Source of the DNA: Pseudomonadota bacterium
Lineage (GTDB): Bacteria > Pseudomonadota > Gammaproteobacteria > Xanthomonadales > Xanthomonadaceae
NCBI GenBank assembly: GCA_023423235.1
Contig: JAFAFY010000181.1
Location: forward strand, 1-7,840
Direction: 5' to 3'
Length of the DNA stretch: 7,840 nt
In this document: positions 1 through 6,908 of the stretch, in pieces
Layout: every line of letters begins with the position of its first letter
How positions within the stretch are numbered: the stretch's first letter is position 1
Program-made: the position numbers and the translations under genes
The notes under the pieces: generated by a model
Database searches by the model: none
What the model saw: the letters and a program-made list of their open reading frames with translations, nothing else
Told to the model about the DNA's origin: nothing

Positions 1-367
1 GGGATTCGGGCAGCACCGAGCGTGCCTCGATCCAGGCGCGTACCTGCTCGGCCTCGATCAGCGTCGGCAGCGCGGCGAGGTCGGTCAGGTTCGGGTCGTT
101 GTCCAGCATCACCACGTTCTGGGTGGCCAGTTGCTCGGTGTCGTAGATCTCGCGGTTGGCGTGCCGGGTGCGGGCGACCCAGTACTCGGGCTGGAGCTGC
201 GCTTCGCTGACGCGGATCGCTGCGGCGGCAGTCTGCTGCTGGTCCTGCAGCGCTGTTTCGGCGGCCGTCTGTGCGGGCCGGTTCGGCGCGGCCGAGACCG
301 GCGGGACGCCGGCAGCGGCGATCAGCAGTGCGAGCAGGAAGGCCTGCGCCCGCGACGGGTTGCCCAT
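1..367 (-). CDS. Exported SH3b/NlpC-P60-like peptidase, N-terminal part
   Basis: Uninterrupted minus-strand reading frame of 122 codons running off the left edge. It begins at an ATG (365-367) with a GGAG ribosome site about 8 nt upstream; an in-frame ATG at 380-382 lies upstream of that site and is less likely. The first ~26 residues form a signal peptide: a short start (MGNPSRAQ), a hydrophobic stretch (AFLLALLIAAAGV) and a small-residue end (PVSA). A Gln/Ala-rich linker follows, then a segment with EYWVARTRHANREIYD and LTDLAALP. This segment resembles the N-terminal stabilising and SH3b region of NlpC/P60 peptidases, which cut gamma-D-Glu-diamino acid bonds in cell-wall peptides. The catalytic Cys-His domain lies outside the window, so enzyme activity is inferred from the N-terminus alone. 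The gene diverges from the 618-6873 operon and may share its control region. Confidence 0.55.
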   Translation of the reverse strand, partial: MGNPSRAQAFLLALLIAAAGVPPVSAAPNRPAQTAAETALQDQQQTAAAAIRVSEAQLQPEYWVARTRHANREIYDTEQLATQNVVMLDNDPNLTDLAALPTLIEAEQVRAWIEARSVLPES

Positions 368-408
368 GGGTGGTCTCCGCATTCCCGGGCGTGCGCCCGG
401 CGCTGGGG

Positions 409-438
409 AATACATCATTCGTTTCGTGTATTTGTCAA
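409..438 (-). promoter_or_regulatory. Sigma70-type promoter for the minus-strand gene
   Basis: Read on the minus strand, a perfect TTGACA -35 box (433-438) is followed after 18 nt by TGTATT (409-414), a 4/6 match to the -10 consensus. It lies about 45 nt upstream of the ATG at 367, in the most A+T-rich stretch of the left half of the window. The strong -35 box makes this more convincing than the opposing promoter. Confidence 0.55.
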
Positions 439-453
439 GAATAAATTATTGAC
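434..453. promoter_or_regulatory. Imperfect 20-bp palindrome across both -35 boxes, candidate operator
   Basis: The 20 bases from 434 to 453 pair with their own reverse complement at 8 of 10 symmetric positions: outer arms GTCAA and TTGAC, inner arms AAT and ATT, mismatches only at 439/448 and at the centre. The site covers the -35 boxes of the two divergent promoters, so a dimeric regulator bound here could control both directions. Some of the symmetry comes simply from two opposed TTGAC boxes; the inner AAT/ATT pairing is not explained that way. No regulator gene is in the window. Confidence 0.4.
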
Positions 454-477
454 GCTCTATGACCGTCGTGCTACACC
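449..477 (+). promoter_or_regulatory. Sigma70-type promoter for the transglutaminase-receptor-hydrolase operon
   Basis: TTGACG (449-454), 5/6 to the -35 consensus, is separated by 17 nt from TACACC (472-477), a weak -10 with T, A and A matching. Transcription would start near 484, giving a leader of roughly 130 nt before the GTG at 618. The spacing is ideal but the poor -10 suggests low basal activity or a need for an activator. No better plus-strand promoter is visible before the first operon gene. Confidence 0.45.
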
Positions 478-507
478 ACGTTCAAGCCACCTTCAGGGTA
501 TATCGAC

Positions 508-621
508 ATGACGACGCGTTATAGCGCCCCAGCCCGGTGTCCCCGAACGCGTGCTGTACCGGTGGGGCATTCCCCGGAGGAATGTTCCGGCCGCATCCGC
601 GCCGCGGAGTACTGCCGGTGA
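508..621 (+). CDS. Possible 37-codon leader ORF overlapping the transglutaminase start
   Basis: ATG at 508-510 opens a 37-codon frame ending in TGA at 619-621. An AGGG (495-498) stands 9 nt before the ATG and the ORF begins about 24 nt after the predicted transcription start. Its stop shares bases with the proposed GTG start of the transglutaminase (GTGA overlap at 618-621), an arrangement typical of translational coupling. The product starts MTTRYSAPARC and is Arg- and Pro-rich, with no recognised domain. In high-G+C DNA a frame of this length arises easily by chance, so this is only a candidate leader peptide. Confidence 0.25.
   Translation: MTTRYSAPARCPRTRAVPVGHSPEECSGRIRAAEYCR
564..588 (+). 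promoter_or_regulatory. Leader hairpin before the transglutaminase gene
   Basis: In the transcript, GGGGCATTCC (564-573) can pair with GGAATGTTCC (579-588) around the 5-nt loop CCGGA, giving ten pairs of which two are G-U. It ends 17 nt before the GGAG that serves the GTG at 618. The GGAGG at 576-580, just ahead of an unused in-frame ATG at 582, lies partly in the loop and partly in the stem. No U-tract follows, so it is not an intrinsic terminator. It could tune translation or RNA stability. Confidence 0.35.
606..609 (+). promoter_or_regulatory. Ribosome binding site that selects GTG 618
   Basis: GGAG at 606-609 stands 8 nt before GTG at 618, the best spaced ribosome site in this frame. The in-frame ATG at 582 has GGAGG only 1 nt away, too close to work. 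The ATGs at 537 and 642 have no convincing site. The choice of GTG over ATG 642 changes only eight N-terminal residues and leaves a workable signal peptide either way. Confidence 0.5.
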
Positions 622-2099
622 GGCGGACGGCCCCGCATCGCATGCGCCCGTTGGCGCGGATCGCGGCGATGCTGTTGGCCGCCATGTTCGCATGTGCAGC
701 CTGCACGGCACCCGGCGCAGTGCAGCCGGACGCGGTCCAGACGGTCGTTGCGATGGTGGATGCCGGCGATTTCGAGGGCGCCGAAGCGCGCATCGATGCC
801 GCCCTGGCTGCGCTGCCGGAAGATTCCCCTGCGCGCGCGCCGCTGGCGTTCGAGCGCGAGCGCATGCGCCGCCTGCTGATCGATTTCAGCCTCGACGAGG
901 CCGAAGTGCGCGCCGCCGTCGCGCGCCAGATCCCCGACCTGACCGATGCCGAGTTCGCGCAATGGCGGGATGCGGGCCTGTTCGAGTCGCGTCGCATCGA
1001 CGGCCGCCTGCGCTATTTCCGGCGCTCGCCCTCCAACCTCTACCGGCTCAGCGCCGAGGCGGCCGCGCGCCGCGCCGACCCCAGGCCGTTCTACGACAGC
1101 CCGCTGGAAGAAGCGCATCCGCACCATGCGGAAGTGGCCACTGCCGCCACCAGGCCCGGGCTGCAGTCCGTCGCGCCGCGGCGCATGCGCGTGACCCAGT
1201 CGCTGACCGTCAATCCCGATGCGGTGCCTGCGGGCGAGACGATCGATGCCTGGCTGCCTTATCCGCGCGCGATCCCGGGCCAGCAGGAGGACATCCGCTA
1301 CCTGTCCAGTGTGCCTGCCACGGCCGACATCGCCCCGGAATCGGCGCCGCAGCGCACCGTGCACCTGCGCGCGCCCGCGGTGGCCGGGCAGGCGACCACG
1401 TTCTCGGTGACCTATGAACTGACCACCTACGCGCAGTACGTCGACATCGACCCGGACAAGGTCGTGCCGGTGGCGCCGACAGCGGAGCTGGCGCCCTACC
1501 TGGCCGAGCGCCCGCCGCATGTGGTGTTCACCGATGCGATGCGGCTGTTCTCGGCGCGCGTGGTCGGTGACGAGACCAATCCCTACCGCATCGCGCAGAA
1601 GCTCTTCGCTGCGGTCGATGAAATCCCGTGGGCCGGCGCGCTGGAATATTCCACGATCTCCAACATCAGCGACTACGCGCTGCATGCCGGACACGCCGAC
1701 TGCGGCCAGCAGACCCTGCTGCTGATCACCCTGCTGCGGCTCAACGGCATTCCGGCGCGCTGGCAGTCGGGCTGGATCGTCTCCGACGGCGAATACAACA
1801 ACATGCACGACTGGGGCTGGCTGTACCTGGCGCCCTATGGCTGGCTGCCGATGGATGTCACCTTCGGCCGTCTTTCGCATGCCGATCCGCGCATCGCGGA
1901 TTTCTATCTGGGCGGGCTCGACGCCTATCGCATCGCGTTCAACGACGATTACGCGCGCGAGTTCGTGCCCGCCAAACGGCATTTCCGCTCCGAGACCGTG
2001 GATTCACAACGCGGCGAGGCGGAATGGAAGGGGGGGAACCTGTACTTCGATCAATGGCGTTACGACTTCCAGTGGGAGTTCCTGCCGCTGTCGCCGTAA
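618..2099 (+). CDS. Exported transglutaminase-like cysteine protein
   Basis: The 493-residue product starts at GTG 618 (ATG 642 is the alternative). An Arg-rich start and hydrophobic segment (IAAMLLAAMFACAAC) give a signal peptide. A Cys near its end hints at a lipoprotein, but the preceding residues fit a lipobox poorly. A helical segment with LTDAEFAQW and YFRRSPSNLYRL (residues ~108-140) recalls the N-terminal region of bacterial transglutaminase-like proteins. A beta-rich segment (~190-290) follows, then the core. The core shows the expected triad: Cys362 in HADCGQQTLL, His397 in NNMHDWGWLYL and Asp413 in WLPMDVTFG. The family includes peptide cyclases, amidases and proteases as well as cross-linkers, so the reaction is not known; a peptidase or amidase acting in the periplasm or at the membrane is plausible. 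It is first in the operon, 51 nt before the TonB receptor, with no terminator between. Confidence 0.8.
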   Translation: MRRTAPHRMRPLARIAAMLLAAMFACAACTAPGAVQPDAVQTVVAMVDAGDFEGAEARIDAALAALPEDSPARAPLAFERERMRRLLIDFSLDEAEVRAAVARQIPDLTDAEFAQWRDAGLFESRRIDGRLRYFRRSPSNLYRLSAEAAARRADPRPFYDSPLEEAHPHHAEVATAATRPGLQSVAPRRMRVTQSLTVNPDAVPAGETIDAWLPYPRAIPGQQEDIRYLSSVPATADIAPESAPQRTVHLRAPAVAGQATTFSVTYELTTYAQYVDIDPDKVVPVAPTAELAPYLAERPPHVVFTDAMRLFSARVVGDETNPYRIAQKLFAAVDEIPWAGALEYSTISNISDYALHAGHADCGQQTLLLITLLRLNGIPARWQSGWIVSDGEYNNMHDWGWLYLAPYGWLPMDVTFGRLSHADPRIADFYLGGLDAYRIAFNDDYAREFVPAKRHFRSETVDSQRGEAEWKGGNLYFDQWRYDFQWEFLPLSP

Positions 2100-2150
2100 C
2101 GCCAATCGTCGCCAACCATCACGCAACCATTGCTCCGGGGAGTCTCCGCA

Positions 2151-5100
2151 ATGAAGGTCAGCCAACGAAACATCCGCCGGGCAGCGCTGTCTCTCGCCCT
2201 CGGCGCCTGCCTGTCGACGATCACGCCCATGGTCATGGCGCAAAGTGCCACCGGCGCGGTGGCCGGCCGCGCCAGCGCCGGTGACCAGATCACCGCCACC
2301 AACACCAGTACCGGGCTGACACGCGCCGTTTCCGTCGGCGCCGATGGTGCGTACCGTCTCACCCAGTTGCCTGTGGGCGACTACGCCGTGACGATCACCC
2401 GCAACGGACAACCGGTCGGTCAGCCGATCGCGGTCAACGTGGCCCTGGGCGGCACGACCACGGTCAACATCGGCGGCGACGGCAATCTGGTCAACCTGGA
2501 CGCCGTGCAGGTGGTGGGCTCGCGCGTGGTCAACCGCGTCGACGTGCGTTCCACCGAATCGGCGACCAACATCACCCGCGAGGAGCTTGCGCGCCTGCCG
2601 GTGGCGCAGAGCCTCAGCGCGGTTGCGCTGGTCGCGCCGGGCGTCGTCGGCGGCAACTCCTCGTTTGGCGGCATCTCCTTCGGCGGCTCGTCGGTCGCCG
2701 AGAACTCGGCCTTCATCAATGGCCTGAACGTCACGGACTTCTACCAGCGACAGAGTTTCTCCAGCGTCCCCTTCGCGTTCTACCGCGAGTTCCAGGTCAA
2801 GACCGGCGGCTATTCGGTGGAGTTCGGCCGCAGCACCGGCGGCGTCATCAACGCGGTGACGCGCTCGGGCGGCAACGAGTTCGAGAGCGGGGTCGAGATC
2901 ACCTTCGAGCCGGCGGCGTGGAAAGCGAGCGCCGATGACCACCATTTCGAAGGCATCAATTCCAATGGTGTTCCCGTTTCGGCCGACTACCACGCCAGCC
3001 GTGATACCAGCAGCTTTACCAAAGCCAACGTCTGGGCTTCGGGTCCCATCGTCAAGGACCGGCTGTTCTTCTTTGCGATGTACGAGGCTCGCGACAGCCA
3101 ATCCAAGTACAGCAGCACCGGCGGTAGCGACTGGTACAGCAGCGATGCCAGCGACGGCTTCTGGGGTACGAAGCTCGATTGGCGTCTGACCGACAACCAC
3201 CTTCTGGAACTGCTTGCCTTCTCGGACGAGTCCGAAACTCCCACCACCACCTATGCCTACGCTTGGGACACTGGCGTCATTGGCGATTCGACCGGCGAAA
3301 ACACGGTCAAGAGCGGTGGCAAGAGCGGGTCGTTGACCTATACCGGTTACTTCGGCGAGAACTTCGTTGCCAAGGCGATGTACGGCATCAACCGAAGCCA
3401 CAGCTTTTCCGCGTCTCCGGCGGACGGTCCGTGCGAGCAGATCTTCTACGACAGCTCCTACTCGGCAATCTACGAGGCAATGGGCTCGCCTGTACTCGGT
3501 TGCCACCCCGGCAGCGCCATGGTTGTCGCGCATGAGGATGAGCGCAAGGCTGCGCGGCTGGATTTCGAATGGACGCTGGGCGACCACCAGTTGCGATTCG
3601 GCATCGACCGCGAGGTCATGACCACCGACCGCACCAGCTTCTATCCTGGCCCGACGGGCATGCGTTACACCGCCTTCGGCATGGAGCCCGGCGACGAGCT
3701 CGACAACGGTGCGATCGTGCCTCCGGGCGTCGATGCCGTCCTGATGGCGCGTCGCCGCGTTGACGGCGGCGTGTTCGAGACCGAAGCCAGCGCGTACTAC
3801 ATCGAGGACAACTGGAGCGTCACACCGGACCTGCTGCTCAACCTCGGCATCCGCGTCGACAACTTCGACAACAAGACCGCGGCCGGCAACAGCTTCATCA
3901 AGATGGACAACCTGGTATCACCGCGCCTGGGCTTCTCCTGGGACATGAAGGGCGACGGCAGCACCAAGCTCTTCGGTAACCTGGGGCGCTACTACCTGCC
4001 GGTCACCAACAACATCAACTACACCTTTGCTGGCGGACTGACCGACGAGCGCACCTTCTACGCGCTCAACGGCTGGCAGGAGCGTACCAACCCGGTAACG
4101 GGCACGCCGTACATGGCGCCGGTCATCGGCGCGCAGATCGGCCCGATCGACACCACCTACAACATCAGCGCCGCCGACCTGCGCCAGAGCGTCGACCAGG
4201 ACCTGGACGCGGTCTACCAGGACGAAGCGATCCTCGGCTTCCAGAGCGCGATCAACCAGGCCTGGTCCTGGGGCGCCAACGTCACCTACCGGCGCATGAA
4301 GAACGCGCTCGACGACGTGCGCATCAACCATACGCCGTGCGGCCCGGTGGGCTTCAACCTGTGGCCGATCGCCAATCCCGGCAAGCCGCTGACGATCTGG
4401 GGCGATGCCAGCATCGGCTGCGATACCGAGGGCTGGATCACCATCGACACCGCGACCGATGGCTACCGCAAGGGCGGCACCGGCGAAGTGGTGGGTTACT
4501 CCGAGCCCAAGCGCACCTACAAGTCGCTGGAGCTGCAGATCGACCGCGCCTGGGACGGCCGCTGGGCGTTCAACGCGTCCTACCTGTGGTCGAAGTCTGA
4601 CGGCAACCACGAAGGTCCGGTCAACTCCGACACCAACTACGGCGATACCGGCATGGTCCAGCACTGGGACCACCCGGCCAACAACGAGGACTATGGGCCG
4701 CTGTTCAATGACCGCCGCCACCAGATCAAGCTGCGCGGCAGCTATGCCTTCAACGACCAGTGGTCGGTCGGCGCCATGTTCACGGCCATGTCCGGCGCAC
4801 CGATCAACCAGTTCGGCGTGACCTGGCCCGGCGATACCACCGGTGCCGGCAGCTTCGTCACCGAAGGCTCGGGCGGCGGCTCGTTCTGGCACTGCGTGCA
4901 GAATTGCTCCGGGCCTGTTACCGACCGTGTCTACGAATATGCACCGCGTGGCGCCGGTGGCCGGACCCCCTGGACCTACAACCTTGGCGCCAACGTCACC
5001 TGGACCTTCCCGGTGGAGGACGTCGACCTGAAGGTCCGGCTGTCTGTGTTCAACCTGCTCAACGACCAGGAAGTGATCAATGTCCGCCAGCGCTACGAGG

Positions 5101-5192
5101 CGAATCCGGGCGTGGTGCGTGCACTGCACGGCACCGGCACCCGCTGGCAGTCGCCGCGCTATGCGCAACTGGTGTTGACCTGGAACTTCTGA
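2151..5192 (+). CDS. Oar-like TonB-dependent outer-membrane receptor
   Basis: The 1013-residue product starts at ATG 2151, with GGGGAG at 2137-2142 8 nt upstream; an earlier in-frame ATG at 2130 lacks a site. The signal peptide ends at VMA-QS (residue 30/31). Residues ~33-107 form a carboxypeptidase regulatory-like beta domain (GADGAYRLTQLPVGDYAVTI). A TonB-box-like DAVQVVG lies at 117-123. The plug follows (LPVAQSLSAVALVAPGV, then FEFGRS-type residues as VEFGRSTGGVINAVTRSGG), then a long beta barrel ending in the terminal Phe (LVLTWNF) recognised by the BAM complex. Length and order fit the Oar/CarboxypepD_reg class, which imports bulky ligands using TonB and proton-motive force. Six mature cysteines occur as close pairs (428/451, 730/757, 915/919), probably disulfides in surface loops. 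Codon use is less GC-biased over residues ~261-470. The neighbouring exported hydrolases suggest a peptide-type ligand; there is no SusD-like partner. Confidence 0.9.
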   Translation: MKVSQRNIRRAALSLALGACLSTITPMVMAQSATGAVAGRASAGDQITATNTSTGLTRAVSVGADGAYRLTQLPVGDYAVTITRNGQPVGQPIAVNVALGGTTTVNIGGDGNLVNLDAVQVVGSRVVNRVDVRSTESATNITREELARLPVAQSLSAVALVAPGVVGGNSSFGGISFGGSSVAENSAFINGLNVTDFYQRQSFSSVPFAFYREFQVKTGGYSVEFGRSTGGVINAVTRSGGNEFESGVEITFEPAAWKASADDHHFEGINSNGVPVSADYHASRDTSSFTKANVWASGPIVKDRLFFFAMYEARDSQSKYSSTGGSDWYSSDASDGFWGTKLDWRLTDNHLLELLAFSDESETPTTTYAYAWDTGVIGDSTGENTVKSGGKSGSLTYTGYFGENFVAKAMYGINRSHSFSASPADGPCEQIFYDSSYSAIYEAMGSPVLGCHPGSAMVVAHEDERKAARLDFEWTLGDHQLRFGIDREVMTTDRTSFYPGPTGMRYTAFGMEPGDELDNGAIVPPGVDAVLMARRRVDGGVFETEASAYYIEDNWSVTPDLLLNLGIRVDNFDNKTAAGNSFIKMDNLVSPRLGFSWDMKGDGSTKLFGNLGRYYLPVTNNINYTFAGGLTDERTFYALNGWQERTNPVTGTPYMAPVIGAQIGPIDTTYNISAADLRQSVDQDLDAVYQDEAILGFQSAINQAWSWGANVTYRRMKNALDDVRINHTPCGPVGFNLWPIANPGKPLTIWGDASIGCDTEGWITIDTATDGYRKGGTGEVVGYSEPKRTYKSLELQIDRAWDGRWAFNASYLWSKSDGNHEGPVNSDTNYGDTGMVQHWDHPANNEDYGPLFNDRRHQIKLRGSYAFNDQWSVGAMFTAMSGAPINQFGVTWPGDTTGAGSFVTEGSGGGSFWHCVQNCSGPVTDRVYEYAPRGAGGRTPWTYNLGANVTWTFPVEDVDLKVRLSVFNLLNDQEVINVRQRYEANPGVVRALHGTGTRWQSPRYAQLVLTWNF

Positions 5193-5210
5193 TGCCGCAG
5201 TAGACGGGGC

Positions 5211-5233
5211 GGCCGCCGTCGCAACCGGCGGCC
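5211..5233 (+). other. Hairpin between the receptor and hydrolase genes
   Basis: GGCCGCCG (5211-5218) pairs perfectly with CGGCGGCC (5226-5233) around a 7-nt loop. A five-T run follows only after 9 further bases (5243-5247), so it is a poor intrinsic terminator. It may be a partial terminator, a 3'-end stabiliser for the receptor message, or one arm of a structure with the stronger hairpin at 5291-5314. The octamer GCGGCCGC occurs in both places (5209-5216 and 5293-5300) and is self-complementary. Confidence 0.35.
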
Positions 5234-5262
5234 CTCCCGCGCTTTTTGGGGAAGGGTACGCG

Positions 5263-6873
5263 ATGTCCAGAGTGGGGAAGTCTGTCCTTTGCGCGGCCGC
5301 GATCACGGCCGCGCTTTTTTTCGTACCTTTGACTGATGCCGGCGCCGAGGCGTTGCCTCGCGGATCGATCACCGCCGCGGTCGACGACGCCGTTGCCCGC
5401 TACCAGTTGCCGGGCATTGCAGTCGGCATCGTGCAGGGCGGCGAGGTCCGCCAGATCGAGGTGCGCGGCGAGCGCGCGGCCGGCAGCGGCGAGGCGATCG
5501 ATGCCGATACCCTGTTCAAGATCGCCTCCAACACCAAGGCGATGACCGGCGCCGTGCTGGCGCGCCTCGTCGACCAGGAAAAACTGCGCTGGAACGACCC
5601 GGTGGTGCGGCATCTGCCGGATTTCCGCATGTACGAGGACTGGGTGACGCGCGAGATCCAGGTGCGCGACCTGCTGATCCACAACAGCGGCCTTGGCGCC
5701 GGGGCAGGGGATCTCATGCTCTGGCCCGAACCCAACCACTTCACCCGCGCGGACGTGATCCATGGCCTGCGCCATCTCAGGCCGATCGCAAGCTTCCGCT
5801 CCGAATACGCCTACGACAACACGCTCTACATCGTCGCCGGTGAGGTTGCGGCCGCTGCGGGTGGCGCGCCATTCGACGCGCTGCTGCGGCGCGAGGTGTT
5901 CGAACCGCTGGGCATGGCGCGTTGCCAGATCGGGGCGTGGCAGCGGGACACCGTCGGCAACATCGCCCGGCCGCACTACCGGCAGGATGGTAAGTATTTG
6001 CCGGCGGATGCGGACCCTGCGGTCATCGCCGACATGCCGATGGCCGCGGCCGGCGGCGTGCGCTGCAGCCTTGCCGACATGCTGCGCTGGGCCGATGCCT
6101 GGCTTGCGCTGGAGCGTGGCAGCGGCGCCGCGCCGCAGTGGCTGTCCAGCGCCCAGCACCAGGCCGCGTGGACCCCGCACACGCTGATGCCGCTCGGCCA
6201 ACGCATGCGGCAATGGGACAACAGCCACTATTCGGCTTACGGCTACGGCTGGCGCCTGACCGACGTCGACGGCAGCCGCAAGGTCTCGCATACCGGCACC
6301 TTGTCGGGCATGTACTCCTCGCTGACCCTGCTGCCCGACCAGGACGTCGGCATCGTGGTGCTGATCAATGCCGATGCCGACGAGGCGCGTACGGTGCTCA
6401 CCCAGGCCCTGGTCAAGCAGTTCACTGCGCCGCAGGACCAGAACGGTGTCGCGCTGTACGCCGGCCTGCTTGCCGACGCGCGCGCGGCAGGTCCGGTCGG
6501 GGACGGTGCGGCGGTGCGGCGACCGCCCGCGGGCGCGGTTGCAGTCCGCGCACGCGACATGCCCGCCCTCGATGGCCGTTATCGCGATCCCTGGTTTGGC
6601 GAGGTCACGGTCTGCCCGCAGTCCGATGGCGCACTGTGGTTCGTCTCCGAAAAATCGCCGCGGTTGGCGGGGCAGGTGATGCGCAGCGGCGACCGCCTGC
6701 TGGTGCATTGGGACGATCGTGGTATCGAGACCGACGTCTGGCTGTATACACAGGGAGCCGATGCGCAGCGCGCCGCGCCGATGCGCCTGGCCAAGGTCGA
6801 TCCCGATGCCGACTTCAGCTACGACTTCGAGGACCTCGCCTTTACCCGTAACGGCGAGTGCGGCGTGGATTGA
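5263..6873 (+). CDS. Exported serine hydrolase (S12 / beta-lactamase-like) with C-terminal domain
   Basis: The 536-residue product begins at ATG 5263 with an SD-like GGGGAAGGG (5248-5256). The signal peptide ends near AGA-EA (residue 28). The penicillin-binding/beta-lactamase fold of family S12 fills residues ~35-400. Its motifs are SNTK with nucleophile Ser89 and Lys92, YDN with Tyr184 and Asn186, and HTG at 343-345; LLIHNSG (137-143) is the usual LLTHTSGL-type segment. An Ala/Arg/Pro-rich linker (~405-430) leads to a beta-rich C-terminal domain (~433-525, LDGRYRDPWFGEVTV) like the DUF3471 type found on these hydrolases. Members act as D-aminopeptidases, D,D-peptidases or esterases, so the substrate is not settled; D-amino-acid peptides fit the context. 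It is last in the operon, 70 nt after the receptor. Codons 18-20 are CTT TTT TTC, unusual for this GC-rich genome, and form the T-tract of an embedded terminator. Confidence 0.88.
   Translation: MSRVGKSVLCAAAITAALFFVPLTDAGAEALPRGSITAAVDDAVARYQLPGIAVGIVQGGEVRQIEVRGERAAGSGEAIDADTLFKIASNTKAMTGAVLARLVDQEKLRWNDPVVRHLPDFRMYEDWVTREIQVRDLLIHNSGLGAGAGDLMLWPEPNHFTRADVIHGLRHLRPIASFRSEYAYDNTLYIVAGEVAAAAGGAPFDALLRREVFEPLGMARCQIGAWQRDTVGNIARPHYRQDGKYLPADADPAVIADMPMAAAGGVRCSLADMLRWADAWLALERGSGAAPQWLSSAQHQAAWTPHTLMPLGQRMRQWDNSHYSAYGYGWRLTDVDGSRKVSHTGTLSGMYSSLTLLPDQDVGIVVLINADADEARTVLTQALVKQFTAPQDQNGVALYAGLLADARAAGPVGDGAAVRRPPAGAVAVRARDMPALDGRYRDPWFGEVTVCPQSDGALWFVSEKSPRLAGQVMRSGDRLLVHWDDRGIETDVWLYTQGADAQRAAPMRLAKVDPDADFSYDFEDLAFTRNGECGVD
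5291..5321 (+). terminator. Intrinsic terminator inside the hydrolase signal-peptide codons (candidate attenuator)
   Basis: GCGCGGCCG (5291-5299) pairs perfectly with CGGCCGCGC (5306-5314) around a 6-nt loop, directly followed by seven Ts (5315-5321). This is a textbook intrinsic terminator, beginning 28 nt after the A of the start codon. Because it lies within codons 10-20, a ribosome close behind RNA polymerase would prevent folding, while poor initiation would let transcription stop. That would link hydrolase expression to translation and lower it relative to the receptor. The geometry is seen directly; the regulatory role is inference. Chance formation from an Ala-rich signal peptide (GCG/GCC codons) followed by Leu-Phe-Phe is the alternative. 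Confidence 0.55.
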
Positions 6874-6908
6874 CAACCGGTTGCACCGGTCGAGGCAACG
6901 CAAAACCG

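Noticed and set aside
131..511. Plus-strand frames at 22-210, 131-511 and 156-452
   Set aside because: They are antisense to the exported minus-strand protein, which has a signal peptide, ribosome site and promoter; the 131-511 frame also reads through the control region.
519..5372. Long minus-strand frames at 519-1982, 2004-3587 and 3918-5372
   Set aside because: All lie antisense to genes with clear motifs, have Arg/Gly/Ala-biased composition with no recognisable domain, and cross gene boundaries.
6876..6890. Small hairpin ACCGG/CCGGT just after the hydrolase stop as a terminator
   Set aside because: Only five pairs and no T-run; the real terminator is at 7174-7201.
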